Source: Devosia algicola (GTDB lineage: Bacteria > Pseudomonadota > Alphaproteobacteria > Rhizobiales > Devosiaceae). Taken from it: 64,000 nucleotides of DNA. The position numbers and the translations under genes are program-made. Position 1 is the stretch's first letter; each line of letters starts with the position of its first letter. Shown here piece by piece: positions 1 through 9,903 of this stretch. Below the pieces are notes generated by a model. That model searched no databases and was not told the DNA's origin. It saw nothing but the letters and a program-made list of their open reading frames with translations. Where the stretch lies: positions 3,114,501 to 3,178,500 of the forward strand of contig NZ_CP118246.1 of assembly GCF_028816455.1 (NCBI RefSeq), read 5' to 3'.

Positions 1-1536
1 ACTGTCCACGGCATCGTCGGCGAGAATGGCGCTGGAAAATCGACATTGATGTCGATCCTTTATGGTTTTTATACCGCCGATAGCGGCACCATTCATGTTA
101 GCGGCAAACAGGTTTCGATAACCGACAGCCGTCACGCTTTGGCGCTGGGTATCGGCATGGTGCACCAGCACTTCATGCTGGTCGACAATTTCTCCGTCAT
201 TGAAAATGTCGTGCTGGGCGCTGAGGATAGTGCGCTGCTCGGGCCGACCTTGAGCAAGGCGCGTGAACAGCTCAAGCAGTTGGCCAAGGACTATGGTCTC
301 GAGGTCGATCCAGACGCCCTGATCGAAGATCTGTCGGTTGGTCAGCAACAGCGCGTTGAAATATTGAAAGCGCTATATCGTGGCGCTGATATTCTTATTC
401 TTGACGAGCCGACCGGCGTTCTGACCCCGGCCGAGGCCGACCATCTGTTCCGTATTCTCAAAACCCTGCGCGACGAGGGCAAGACCATCATTCTCATCAC
501 GCATAAATTGCGTGAAATCATGGCCATCACCGACGAGGTTTCGGTGATGCGGCAGGGGACCATGGTCAAGACCCTGCAAACCGCCGAAACTTCGCCAGAA
601 GAGTTGGCTGAACTCATGGTGGGGCGGCGTGTGCTGCTCGAAGTCGACAAAAAGCCGGCCTCGCCCGGCAAGGTCATGCTCGAGGTCGAAAATCTTGTGG
701 TGACCGACGATTTTGGCATTCCCAGGGTCAAGAATATCAGTTTTCAGGTGCGCGCCGGCGAGATTGTTGGCGTCGCCGGCGTTGCCGGCAACGGCCAGTC
801 GGAGTTGCTGGAGGCAATTTCAGGCATGCGCGACCAGACCCTTGGCAGCGTCAAGGTCAATGGCGAGTCAATATCGGCCTTCGGCGATGACGGCGCCGCG
901 CGGCTGCGCGATGCGGGCCTTGCCCATGTGCCCGAGGACCGGCTGCGCGAAGGGCTGGTTACCACCCTGCTGGAATGGGAAAATTCGATCCTCGGCTATC
1001 ATAATTCTTACGGCACTGGCTTGGGTCTCGATGTTGGCAAAGCCAAGGCCGAAGCCGCTGAGCGCATAGAAAAATTTGATATTCGTCCCGCCAATACCGC
1101 GCTCAAGACCGCCAATTTTTCTGGCGGCAATCAGCAGAAAATCGTGCTGGCGCGCGAGATGGAACGCAACCCGGACGTATTGATCGTAGGGCAGCCAACG
1201 CGCGGCGTCGATATCGGCGCCATCGAGTTCATCCACAAGCAGATTATCGCCATGCGCGATGCCGGCAAGGCGATCTTGCTGGTCTCGGTGGAACTCGATG
1301 AAATCCGATCACTGTCAGACCGCATCCTGGTGCTGTTCGATGGCGAAATTGTCGGCGAGGCCGATCCAGCAACAGCCGATGAAGGCACCTTGGGCCTGCT
1401 CATGGCGGGCGTTCACGAGAGCACCACCCCGAAAAACGAAGCCGAAACCGAGGCCCGACTGCCCGAGCATGTCACCCCGATCGAAAAAACACTGACGGAA
1501 ATGAGCCCGCGCGTGGAAAAGGACAATTCTCAATGA
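1..1536 (+). CDS. Nucleoside/simple-sugar ABC transporter ATP-binding protein (5' end outside window)
   Basis: Cytoplasmic ATPase of a BmpA-type importer, with two ABC cassettes in one chain as in the RbsA/NupO group. The frame is open from base 1 and already contains the first Walker A (GENGAGKST, bases 22-48), so the start lies upstream; the ATG at 46 is internal. The first cassette has signature LSVGQQQRVEI and Walker B ILILDEPTGVL. The second has a degenerate P-loop (VAGVAGNGQSE) but a good signature (FSGGNQQKIVLA), which is usual for this family. It overlaps the next permease by 4 bp (ATGA), so translation is probably coupled. The following cdd-punA-deo genes point to nucleosides as substrate; that is inference. 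The substrate-binding lipoprotein is probably just upstream of the window. Confidence 0.93.
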   Translation, partial: TVHGIVGENGAGKSTLMSILYGFYTADSGTIHVSGKQVSITDSRHALALGIGMVHQHFMLVDNFSVIENVVLGAEDSALLGPTLSKAREQLKQLAKDYGLEVDPDALIEDLSVGQQQRVEILKALYRGADILILDEPTGVLTPAEADHLFRILKTLRDEGKTIILITHKLREIMAITDEVSVMRQGTMVKTLQTAETSPEELAELMVGRRVLLEVDKKPASPGKVMLEVENLVVTDDFGIPRVKNISFQVRAGEIVGVAGVAGNGQSELLEAISGMRDQTLGSVKVNGESISAFGDDGAARLRDAGLAHVPEDRLREGLVTTLLEWENSILGYHNSYGTGLGLDVGKAKAEAAERIEKFDIRPANTALKTANFSGGNQQKIVLAREMERNPDVLIVGQPTRGVDIGAIEFIHKQIIAMRDAGKAILLVSVELDEIRSLSDRILVLFDGEIVGEADPATADEGTLGLLMAGVHESTTPKNEAETEARLPEHVTPIEKTLTEMSPRVEKDNSQ

Positions 1537-2636
1537 GCACGCGCGTACCGTTGCCCCGCTGGGTTGATGTCGCACTGCTGCCGGTGCTCAACGTTATGCT
1601 GGCTTTCCTGATCGGCGGTATTGTTGTGATGCTGGTCGGGCAAAATCCGCTCGATGCCGTGGGCATCATGATATACGGCGCCTTCGGCTACGGCAGCGGC
1701 TTTGGCTACACACTCTATTACACCACCGATTTCATTTTCGCCGGACTTGCAGTGTCGGTGGCCTACCAGGCCGGATTGTTCAATATCGGCCCCGAGGGAC
1801 AAGCCTATGTCGCCGGACTCGGTGTCATACTCGTGGCACTGGCGCTCAATGGCCTGCCCTGGCTGATCACCGTACCCGCCATGATTGTCGCCGGTGGCCT
1901 GTTTGGTGCGGCCTGGGCCTTTATTCCCGGCTATCTTCAGGCCAAGCGTGGCAGTCACATCGTTATCACCACCATCCTGTTCAACTTCATTGCCGTCTCG
2001 ATGATGGGCTACATCATCTCCAAGCACTTGAAACCAGTTGGGGTCAATTCTGACGAATCCGCGCCCATCGACGCCGTCAGCCGCGTGCCGCAACTCAATG
2101 TCTTTTGGGATCTGTTCAAACATTCCCCGGTCAATATCAGCTTCATTCTGGCGCTTCTGGCCTTGGTCGGCGTCTATTGGCTGGTCTGGCGGACCAAATT
2201 CGGCTTTGCCATGCGCGTGCTGGGGCAAAATCCGACAGCGGCGCGCTATGCCGGTATTTCCAATTCACGCATGATCATGATCACCATGGCGCTGGCGGGC
2301 GCGTTGGCGGGCATGGTTGCGGTTAATAATGTTGGCGGCGTGCAGGGACGATTGATCCTCAATTTCGTTAGCGGCGCCGGCTTTGTTGGTGTTGCCGTTG
2401 CCTTCATGGGCAAGGGGCATCCGTTCGGTGTGGCCCTGTCGGCGCTATTGTTTGGCGCGCTCTATCAGGGCGGGCAGGAACTGGCCTTTTCCATGCCCGG
2501 CATTACCCGTGAAATGATCGTGACCATCCAGGCACTGGTCATCCTGTTTACAGGCGCCATGGGCGACATGTTGCGCCCCCCATTGGAACGGGTGTTTTTC
2601 AAACCGCCCAACCCTTCATCGGCGGAGGGCGGCTGA
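1533..2636 (+). CDS. Nucleoside ABC transporter permease 1
   Basis: Integral inner-membrane permease of 367 residues, BPD_transp_2 type (NupP/YufP-like), with many hydrophobic segments. Typical landmarks are the GLFNIGPEGQ loop after the second segment and the long amphipathic stretch near residue 215 (RVLGQNPTAARYAG), which contacts the ATPase. The start ATG overlaps the stop of the ATPase gene and the stop overlaps the start of the second permease, so the three form one coupled transporter unit. It pairs with the second permease to make the heterodimeric channel. The reading frame is intact. Confidence 0.93.
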   Translation: MSTRVPLPRWVDVALLPVLNVMLAFLIGGIVVMLVGQNPLDAVGIMIYGAFGYGSGFGYTLYYTTDFIFAGLAVSVAYQAGLFNIGPEGQAYVAGLGVILVALALNGLPWLITVPAMIVAGGLFGAAWAFIPGYLQAKRGSHIVITTILFNFIAVSMMGYIISKHLKPVGVNSDESAPIDAVSRVPQLNVFWDLFKHSPVNISFILALLALVGVYWLVWRTKFGFAMRVLGQNPTAARYAGISNSRMIMITMALAGALAGMVAVNNVGGVQGRLILNFVSGAGFVGVAVAFMGKGHPFGVALSALLFGALYQGGQELAFSMPGITREMIVTIQALVILFTGAMGDMLRPPLERVFFKPPNPSSAEGG

Positions 2637-3608
2637 TGCATTTTTACACAGATCTCATCCTCATTCTTGATTCCACGGTTCGCCTCGCCATTCCATTGAT
2701 TCTGGCCTGTCTGGCCGGGCTCTATTCGGAGCGCGCCGGTATTGTCGATATCGGATTGGAAGGCAAGCTGCTCGGCGCCGCCTTTGGTGCAGCGGCAATG
2801 TCGGCGGTCACCGGCTCCCCCTGGCTGGGCTTGCTTGCTGGTGTTGGCGTGGCGTTGGGCATGTCGGGCATTCACGGATTGGCCTCGATCAATCTTAAGG
2901 GCAATCAGATCATTTCCGGCGTCGCGCTGAATTTTCTGGCAGCCGGGTTGACTACATTTCTGGGGCAGAGCCTGGTTCCATCGCGGCGGCTTTACCCCGC
3001 AATTGAGCCAAAGCCAGCGTTTTGGCCCGATCACCTTGCCCTTCGCCGATCAGGTCAAGGATGTGCCCATTCTGGGCGGGCTCTATTCTGAATTGATCTC
3101 TGGTCATAATATTTTGGCCTATGTGGCGTTCATTGCGGTTCCCGTTACCGCCTGGGTGCTGTTTTCAACCCGGTTCGGCTTGCGATTGCGCGCCGTGGGC
3201 GAAAATCCCAAGGCGCTCGACACCGCCGGCATGTCGGTTACGCTGCTGCGCTATCAGGCATTGATCATTACCGCCGTGCTGGTGGGTATTGGCGGCACCT
3301 ATCTGTCCATTGCCCAGTCAGCCGGATTTAATAACAATATGTCGGCGGGACGTGGCTATATCGCGCTGGCGGCACTGATTTTTGCCAAATGGAAGCCGTG
3401 GCCGGCCCTGGCCACCTGCCTGCTGTTCGGCTTTCTTGATGCGCTGCAGTTCCGTTTGCAGGGCATCCAGTTTCCTATTATTGGCGAAGTACCGGTGCAG
3501 GCCATTCAGGTGCTGCCCTATATCCTGACCGTAGTGTTGCTCGCAGGCTTTATCGGGCGCGCCGTCGCCCCCAAAGCTGCCGGTCAACCCTACACCAAGG
3601 AGCGCTAA
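2636..3608 (+). CDS. Nucleoside ABC transporter permease 2 (frameshifted as given)
   Basis: Second permease (NupQ/YufQ-like), about 323 residues when repaired. The N-terminal part (LYSERAGIVDIGLEGKLLG) reads in one frame to about 2970; the rest (from GGFTPQLSQSQRFGPI onward, with RAVGENPKALDTAGM) is in the next frame. One extra base in GAGCCT (2968-2973) explains this: reading GAGCT gives GQSWFHRGGFTPQL, as expected for the family. As given, the protein would stop early at 3091 and the transporter would lack half its channel. The break fits the window-wide GAGCT pattern, so I think the gene is intact in the cell. It is followed two bases later by cdd. Confidence 0.88.
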
Positions 3609-3609
3609 A

Positions 3610-4020
3610 ATGGCGGAGCCTAAATTGGGCGAGGCGTTATTTGCGGCGGCCGAAGCCATTCGTGCCAAGGCATATGCACCCTATTCGGGGTTTTCGGTGG
3701 GCGCGGCAATTCTGGCCGACGACGGGCAGATCTACGCGGGTTGCAACATCGAAAACGCAGCATACCCACAAGGCAATTGCGCCGAGGCCTCGGCTATTGC
3801 CGCGATGATCGCGGGTGGTGCCAAGCGCATCAAGGCGATTTATGTTACCGGGCCCGGCGCGACCCCGGTGACGCCCTGCGGTGGATGTCGCCAGCGCATC
3901 CGCGAATTTGCCGATCTCGATTCGGTGGTCATTTCCCATGGCGTTGAGGGCAAACCGCTGACCAGCACGCTTGAACAATTGCTGCCCCATTCCTTTGGCC
4001 CGGAATTTCTGGACAAATGA
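3610..4020 (+). CDS. cdd: Cytidine deaminase
   Basis: Zinc enzyme of 136 residues that deaminates cytidine and deoxycytidine to (deoxy)uridine, feeding the phosphorylases downstream. The small homotetrameric family is recognised by the substrate loop GCNIENAAY, the CAE motif (zinc ligand and catalytic glutamate) and the PCGGCRQ pair of zinc cysteines. Length is normal for the tetrameric form. It follows the transporter genes immediately, and its stop overlaps the next start (ATGA), so it is part of the nucleoside operon. Confidence 0.95.
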   Translation: MAEPKLGEALFAAAEAIRAKAYAPYSGFSVGAAILADDGQIYAGCNIENAAYPQGNCAEASAIAAMIAGGAKRIKAIYVTGPGATPVTPCGGCRQRIREFADLDSVVISHGVEGKPLTSTLEQLLPHSFGPEFLDK

Positions 4021-4812
4021 GCAAGGCCGTCAAAACCATCCACAAGATTGCCGGACAAGAGCCGATTTCGGCGGCATTGGTTTTGGGGTCGGGTCTGTCA
4101 GCTGTCGGCGATCTGATGGCCGAAACCGTTACCATTCCCTTTTCCGAACTCAAGGGATTTCCCGGCGGTGGCGTATCGGGGCACGGACGCGATCTGCTGA
4201 TCGGCGCTATGGGCGGCAAGCGCGTGGCGGTGCTGACCGGACGCGAGCATTATTACGAACATGGCAATGCCGCCGCGATGCGACCAGCCCTCTCGGCCAT
4301 GGCGGACCTCGGCGCGCAAACCCTGCTATTGACCAATTCTGCTGGTTCTCTGGAGACCGAAAATCCACCCGGCCAGCTGATGATGATTGCCGACCACATC
4401 AATTACGCGGGCATGAATCCATTGATTGGCGAGGCCACCGACCGCCGTTTTGTGAACATGGTCGATTGCTATGCTCCCGACCTGCGCACCAAGGCCGGGC
4501 TGATTGCCGACAGATTGGGGATCGGCCTGCGCGAGGGCGTCTATTTTTGGTACGCCGGTCCCAGTTTTGAAACACCCGCCGAAATTCAGATGGCGATCAG
4601 GCTGGGTGCCAATGCCGTCGGCATGTCCACTGTCCCCGAGGTGATTATCGGGCGGTTTCTGGGCATGAAAGTCTGGGCCTGTTCGTCTATCACCAATATG
4701 GGCGCGGGTCTGTCGAGTGAAAACATTAGCCACGCGCACACCAAGACCATGGCTGTGCAGGGCGCGGAAAAATTGAGCAAACTCATTCCCGCCCTCGTGG
4801 AGGAGCCTTTGA
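4017..4812 (+). CDS. Purine-nucleoside phosphorylase (3' end frameshifted as given)
   Basis: Trimeric-type purine nucleoside phosphorylase (PunA/DeoD2-like) that splits purine nucleosides with phosphate into base and (deoxy)ribose-1-P. Visible are the phosphate loop LVLGSGLS, GREHYYEHG, the base-site region TNSAGSL and NAVGMSTVPE. As given, the frame runs on to 4919 with a 36-residue tail that has no family counterpart. Removing one base from GAGCCT (4803-4808) ends the protein at ...PALVEEL with TGA at 4810-4812, giving 264 residues, the normal length. I therefore place the end there. It overlaps cdd by 4 bp and precedes deoC by 6 bp. Confidence 0.85.
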
Positions 4813-4818
4813 GCCCAA

Positions 4819-5809
4819 ATGAGCCTTACGAGTCGTCGATCACAGCCCCACAGAAACGGGGCACAAGCGCAATCCCGGTTTTCCGCTTGATCTTGATTGG
4901 GTCGGGCGCGTTCGCATGAACCGCTCGGCGCTGGAACGGCGTGCTGCCACCATCGGCGCGCGCCGCACCGTCAAGAAAGACTATCAATTGGCGTGGCTCC
5001 TCAAGGCGATCACCATGATCGACCTGACCACGCTCAACGCCGACGATACCGCCGGACGTGTCGAGCGGCTCTGCGCCAAGGCGCGCCACCCGCTGCGCTC
5101 CGATATCGTCGAGGCGCTGGGTATTGCCAAGCTCGATATCAAGCCAGGTGCGGTCTGCATCTATCATAGTTTTGTCGCGACCGCTGTTGCGGCACTCCAA
5201 GGCTCCAACATTCCTGTCGCCGCAGTTTCGACCGCCTTTCCACATGGCCTGGCGCCCGTGGAAACCAAGCTCAAGGAAATCGAAAGCTCAGTCGCCGATG
5301 GGGCCAGCGAGATTGATATTGTCATCGAGCGCGGCATGGTGCTGCGCGGCGACTGGCAGGCGCTGTATGATCAGGTCAGGGCCTTCCGAAAGGCCTGCGG
5401 CGATGCGCATATGAAAACCATTCTGGGCACCGGCGAACTGGCAACCCTGACCAATGTCGCCAAGGCGTCGCTGGTGTGCATGCTGGCCGGCGCCGACTTT
5501 ATTAAGACCTCGACCGGCAAGGAAAAGGTCAACGCCAATCTGCCCACCTCACTTGCCATGATCCGCATGATCCGCTGGTTCCACGAAGAGACCGGTATCG
5601 AGATCGGCTATAAGCCCGCGGGCGGCATTTCCCACGCCAAGGATGCGCTCAATTATATGGCGTTGATGAAAGAGGAACTGGGTGTCCATTGGCTGCAACC
5701 ACACCTGTTCCGCTTCGGCGCGTCATCGCTGCTGACCGATATCGAGCGGCAACTCGAACACGGGCTGACCGGGCGCTATTCGGCGGACTATCGCCAACCG
5801 ATGGTTTAG
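4819..5809 (+). CDS. deoC: Deoxyribose-phosphate aldolase (5' end frameshifted as given)
   Basis: Splits 2-deoxyribose-5-P into acetaldehyde and glyceraldehyde-3-P. Schiff-base lysine motif DFIKTSTGKE and the second active-site lysine GYKPAGGISH are present. An ATG at 4916 is in frame but too far in: the preceding codons of the same frame read RNPGFPLDLDWVGRVR, a conserved N-terminus of the alphaproteobacterial long DeoC. The frame is reached from ATG 4819 if GAGCCT (4821-4826) is read GAGCT, giving MSLRVVDHSPTETG and 329 residues in all. I choose 4819 for this reason; a cautious annotator would use 4916 (297 residues). Confidence 0.88.
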
Positions 5810-5883
5810 GCCGCCGCCCCATTGCGGGGTTGGAGGCCTATGCGGTATCGGCAAGACAAGCGGCACTCTGAAGGAGGCCAGGC

Positions 5884-8254
5884 ATGAACAAGATTACCCA
5901 AATATTTGACAGTCTCGACTACGGCCCGGCGCCCGAGGCACCGCAACCGGCACTCGACTGGCTCGATAGCCACACCAAGTCCTTTGGCCATTATATCGAT
6001 GGCAAATGGACCAAGCCGGGCGAAACCTTCGCCTCGGAAAATCCGGCCAACGGCAAAGTATTGGCCAAGGTCAGCAAGGGTACACCGGCCGATGTCGACG
6101 CCGCTGTAAAGGCTGCGCGCGCCGCGTTCAAAGGGTGGAGCGGACTATCGGGCTACGAGCGCAGCAAATATCTTTATGCCATCGCGCGCGCGGTCCAGAA
6201 ACATTCGCGCCTGTTCGCCGTCCTCGAAAGCCTTGATAATGGCAAGCCGATCCGGGAAAGCCGCGACATCGACATTCCATTGGTGGCGCGCCACTTCTAC
6301 CATCATGCCGGGTGGGCTCAGCACCTGAACCGGACGTTCCCCGATCATGTGCCCTATGGGGTGTGCGGGCAGATCATCCCGTGGAACTTCCCGCTTCTGA
6401 TGCTGGCCTGGAAAATTGCCCCGGCGCTGGCCGCGGGCAATACAGTCATCCTCAAACCCGCAGAATTTACCTCGTTGACCGCGCTGCTGTTTGCCGAGAT
6501 CTGCGACCGGATCGGCTTGCCCAAGGGCGTCGTCAATATCGTCACCGGCGAGGGCGAAACCGGTCAGGCTATTGTTGAGCATGAGGGGATCGATAAGATC
6601 GCCTTTACCGGTTCGACCGAGGTCGGCAAGGCCATTCGCGCCGCAACCGCCGGTACAGGCAAGGGCCTGTCGCTCGAACTGGGGGGAAATCGCCCTATCT
6701 GGTGTTTGAAGATGCCGATATCGATAGCGCAATCGAAGGGCTGGTCGACGCCATCTGGTTCAATCAGGGGCAGGTCTGTTGCGCTGGATCGCGCCTCCTG
6801 GTGCAGGAAAGCATCGAAGAGCGTTTTATCGACAAGTTGAAAAAGCGTATGGCCAATCTGCGGGTCGGCGATCCGCTCGATAAATCCGTCGATATTGGCG
6901 CGCTTGTGGCCCAAATTCAGGTGACGCGGGTCAAGGATTTGCTCAAGGCCGGTGCCAGCGAAGGCGCGGTAATTTATGAGCCGGACATGGACGTGCCTGG
7001 GCAGGGGTGTTTTCTCAAACCAACGCTCGTAACCAATGTGTCGCCCGCCAATTCGCTTGTAAGCGAGGAAATTTTCGGGCCGGTGCTGGTCGCCATGAGC
7101 CTTCCGCACGCCCGAGGAAGCGGTGGCCTTGGCTAACAATACCAAATATGGTCTGGCTGCGACCATCTGGAGTGAAAATATCAATCTGGCGCTCGATATC
7201 GCCCCAAAGATCAAGGCCGGTGTCGTCTGGATCAACGGCACCAATAATTTCGACGCGGCGGTCGGTTTTGGCGGCTACAAGGAAAGCGGCTTTGGCCGCG
7301 AAGGGGGCAGGGAAGGGCTTGCCGCCTATTTGAAACCTGCTTGGGAAAAGGCGCTGAAGGCCACGCCAAAGCCCAAAGCCATGTCCGCCAGGCCGACAAA
7401 CCCGCTTGACGCTGGCCATCTCGACCAGACCGCCAAAATGTATATTGGCGGCAAGCAGGCACGGCCAGATAGCGGTTATGACCGGCAGGTGCTGAACGCC
7501 TCTGGCCAATTGATCGGCGAGGTTGGTCAAGGCAATCGCAAGGATATTCGTAATGCGGTGGAAGCGGCGCGCGGTGCCCTGAGCTGGACAACGACCCCCG
7601 CCCACACCCGCGCTCAAATCTTGTATTTTCTTGCTGAAAACCTCGATTATCGTCGTGAGGAATTCGCCGACCGACTCAAGGCGCAAACCGGCAAGGATGG
7701 CGCAAAAGAGGTCGCCGCCGCCGTTGAACGCCTGTTTGCCTTTGCTGGCTGGGCCGATAAATATGATGGAGCAATCCATAATCCGCCCCAGCGCACGATT
7801 GCTGCGGCCATGGTTGAACCCATCGGTGTGATGGGCATTGTGGCACCAGACGACACGCCGCTGCTCGGCGCTGTTGCGCTACTCGCCCCGGCCCTAGCAA
7901 TGGGCAATCCGGTGGTGCTGGTGCCCAGTGCCACGGCGCCTTTGTCGATGACCGATTTCTATCAGGTTATAGAAACCTCTGACGTGCCCAAGGGCGTGAT
8001 CAATATCGTTACCGGCGACAGCGTGACGCTGGCAAAAACGCTGGCTGAACATGATGGCGTCGACGTCCTGTGGTTCATGGGGTCGGCCGAGGACTCAGCC
8101 ATGGTGGAAAAAGCCTCGATCGGCAATCTCAAGCAGACATGGACCAGTCGTGGGTTGGCCTATGATCTGGCTGACAGGCAGCTGTTCGAGGGCAATTATC
8201 TGCTAGCCTCGCGCCACCCAGATCAAGAATGTGTGGGTGCCATATGGCGCTTGA
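5884..8254 (+). CDS. Two-domain aldehyde dehydrogenase, ALDH16-like (three frameshifts as given)
   Basis: NAD(P)-dependent aldehyde dehydrogenase with tandem ALDH domains, about 789 residues after repair. Domain 1 has IIPWNFPLLM, FTGSTEVGK, the glutamate motif LELGG and the catalytic cysteine in NQGQVCCAG. Domain 2 (from about base 7390) keeps the fold motifs (PIGVMGIVAPDD, VINIVTGD, FMGSAED) but has no recognisable catalytic cysteine, as in ALDH16. Breaks: one base missing at the G run 6681-6686 (LELGGKSPYLVFEDAD restored), one extra in GAGCCT 7097-7102 (MSFRTPEEAVALANN), one extra in AGCCTC 8205-8210 (ATQIKNVWVPYGA then stop). A strong AAGGAGG site precedes the ATG. Directly after deoC, it could oxidise acetaldehyde; that is inference. 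Confidence 0.87.
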
Positions 8255-8263
8255 GGGAGCATC

Positions 8264-8563
8264 ATGAGCGAAAAGATTACCGTTGAAAATGTTGGCCAGC
8301 CCGGCAAGACCTACCAGGTCGACGCGGCCAAATTTACCGCCATGCGCGCCGCCGTTCTCAAAGTGCTGCCCAGCGAGCCACCGGGGATGGCTGTGGCGGA
8401 TATCATTGCGGCGGTCAAACCAGATTTGCCGCAAGACCTGTTCCCCGGCGGCGAGACGGCGGGCTGGTGGGTCAAGAGCGTGCAACTTGATCTCGAAGCA
8501 AAGAAGACAATTGCCCGCACGCCATCCCCGGTTCGGCTCTATCGCGTGACGTCAGGAAATTGA
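8264..8563 (+). CDS. Small conserved protein, DUF6958-like
   Basis: Soluble protein of 99 residues, apparently a compact winged-helix-like fold (my impression: regular helix pattern, then the basic strand region QLDLEAKKTIARTPSPVRLYRV). Similar short proteins annotated DUF6958 occur in alphaproteobacteria; I recognise the family but know of no assigned function. It starts 9 bp after the repaired stop of the aldehyde dehydrogenase with GGGAGCATC upstream, and its stop is directly followed by the deoA ATG, so it is co-translated with the deo genes. A role as regulator or accessory protein of nucleoside catabolism is possible but not shown. Confidence 0.7.
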   Translation: MSEKITVENVGQPGKTYQVDAAKFTAMRAAVLKVLPSEPPGMAVADIIAAVKPDLPQDLFPGGETAGWWVKSVQLDLEAKKTIARTPSPVRLYRVTSGN

Positions 8564-9901
8564 ATGGTATTTCTGCCCCAGGAAGTCATCGCTCGCAAGC
8601 GCGACGGCCATGCCCTGACAAATGACGAGATCGCGGCGTTCATCGCCGGCTTTGCAGATGGCAGTGTTGCCGATACCCAGGCCGCCGCTTTTGCCATGGC
8701 GGTCTATTTCAACGACATGGAGATGGAGGAGCGCATTGCGCTGACACTGGCCATGCGCGATAGCGGCACCGTGCTCGATTGGCGTGATCTTGATGGGCCG
8801 GTCGCCGATAAACATTCCACTGGTGGCGTGGGCGATAATGTATCGTTGATGCTCGCCCCGATGCTGGCGGCCATCGGGGTCTATGTGCCAATGATTTCCG
8901 GACGCGGGCTGGGCCACACTGGCGGCACGCTGGACAAGTTCGATGCCATTCCGGGCTATACAACCAGCCCCGACAATGCGCTGTTTCGACAGGTTGTTGC
9001 GGGCGCCGGCTGTGCAATCATCGGGCAAACGGTCGATCTCGCCCCCGCCGACAAACGGCTCTATGCCATTCGCGACGTCACCGCGACTGTTGAGTCAATT
9101 CCCCTGATCACCGCCTCGATCCTTGCCAAAAAGCTGGCGGCGGGACTGGACGCGCTGGTGCTTGATGTCAAAACCGGCTCGGGTGCATTCATGCCAACAC
9201 TGGAAAAATCAAAAGCGCTCGCCCAAAGTCTTGTCGACGTTGCCAATGGCGCTGGCCTCAACACCGCGGCCTTGATAACCGACATGAACGAACCGCTTGC
9301 CAGCGCCGCTGGCAACGGACTTGAAGTGCGCAACGCCGTTGATTTCCTGACCGGTGCTCATCGCGACGAGCGCCTGCTGAAAGTGACTTTATCGCTCTGC
9401 GCCACCGTGGCGGCAATGACCGGTATTGCGACCAGCGCCGAAGCTGCCCGGGACATGGTGCAGAACGCACTGGATAATGGTAGCGCCGCCGAACGGTTTG
9501 CCAAAATGGTGGCAGCGTTGGGCGGTCCGGCTGATTTCATTGACCAAATGGATGCCCATTTGCCCAAAGCCAATATCATTCGGGACGTGTATGCGCGCCA
9601 GGCGGGAACGGTCGCGACAATCGACACTCGCGCCGTGGGCATGGCCGTCGTGGCTCTGGGCGGCGGGCGCACTACCCCCGACGATGCCATTGATTATGGT
9701 GTCGGGTTCGACCGTCTGGTCGGGCTGGGTACCAAACTCGATGCCAATGTCCCGATTGCGCGTCTGCATGCCAATGATGAGACCAGCGCGGCTGACGCCG
9801 AAAACCGGTTGCTGGCAGCCTATGGGCTGGCCGATTTTACCGAGCGGCAACCGCTGATCCCCGCGACTGTCGCACCCAACGCCAACGATCAAAAGGAATA
9901 G
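8564..9901 (+). CDS. deoA: Thymidine phosphorylase
   Basis: Pyrimidine nucleoside phosphorylase of 445 residues that converts thymidine or deoxyuridine and phosphate to base plus deoxyribose-1-P. The N-terminal helical domain ([20 protein letters not shown]) and the family signature around [18 protein letters not shown] are clear, as is the phosphate-binding [10 protein letters not shown]. Length and frame are normal. It abuts the upstream small gene without a gap and is followed two bases later by deoB, whose enzyme uses its product. Confidence 0.95.
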   Translation: MVFLPQEVIARKRDGHALTNDEIAAFIAGFADGSVADTQAAAFAMAVYFNDMEMEERIALTLAMRDSGTVLDWRDLDGPVADKHSTGGVGDNVSLMLAPMLAAIGVYVPMISGRGLGHTGGTLDKFDAIPGYTTSPDNALFRQVVAGAGCAIIGQTVDLAPADKRLYAIRDVTATVESIPLITASILAKKLAAGLDALVLDVKTGSGAFMPTLEKSKALAQSLVDVANGAGLNTAALITDMNEPLASAAGNGLEVRNAVDFLTGAHRDERLLKVTLSLCATVAAMTGIATSAEAARDMVQNALDNGSAAERFAKMVAALGGPADFIDQMDAHLPKANIIRDVYARQAGTVATIDTRAVGMAVVALGGGRTTPDDAIDYGVGFDRLVGLGTKLDANVPIARLHANDETSAADAENRLLAAYGLADFTERQPLIPATVAPNANDQKE

Positions 9902-9903
9902 CC

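Noticed and set aside
1530-2228. 232-residue minus-strand frame opposite permease 1
   Set aside because: Low-complexity His/Gly/Asp-rich translation with no family pattern; antisense shadow of the permease.
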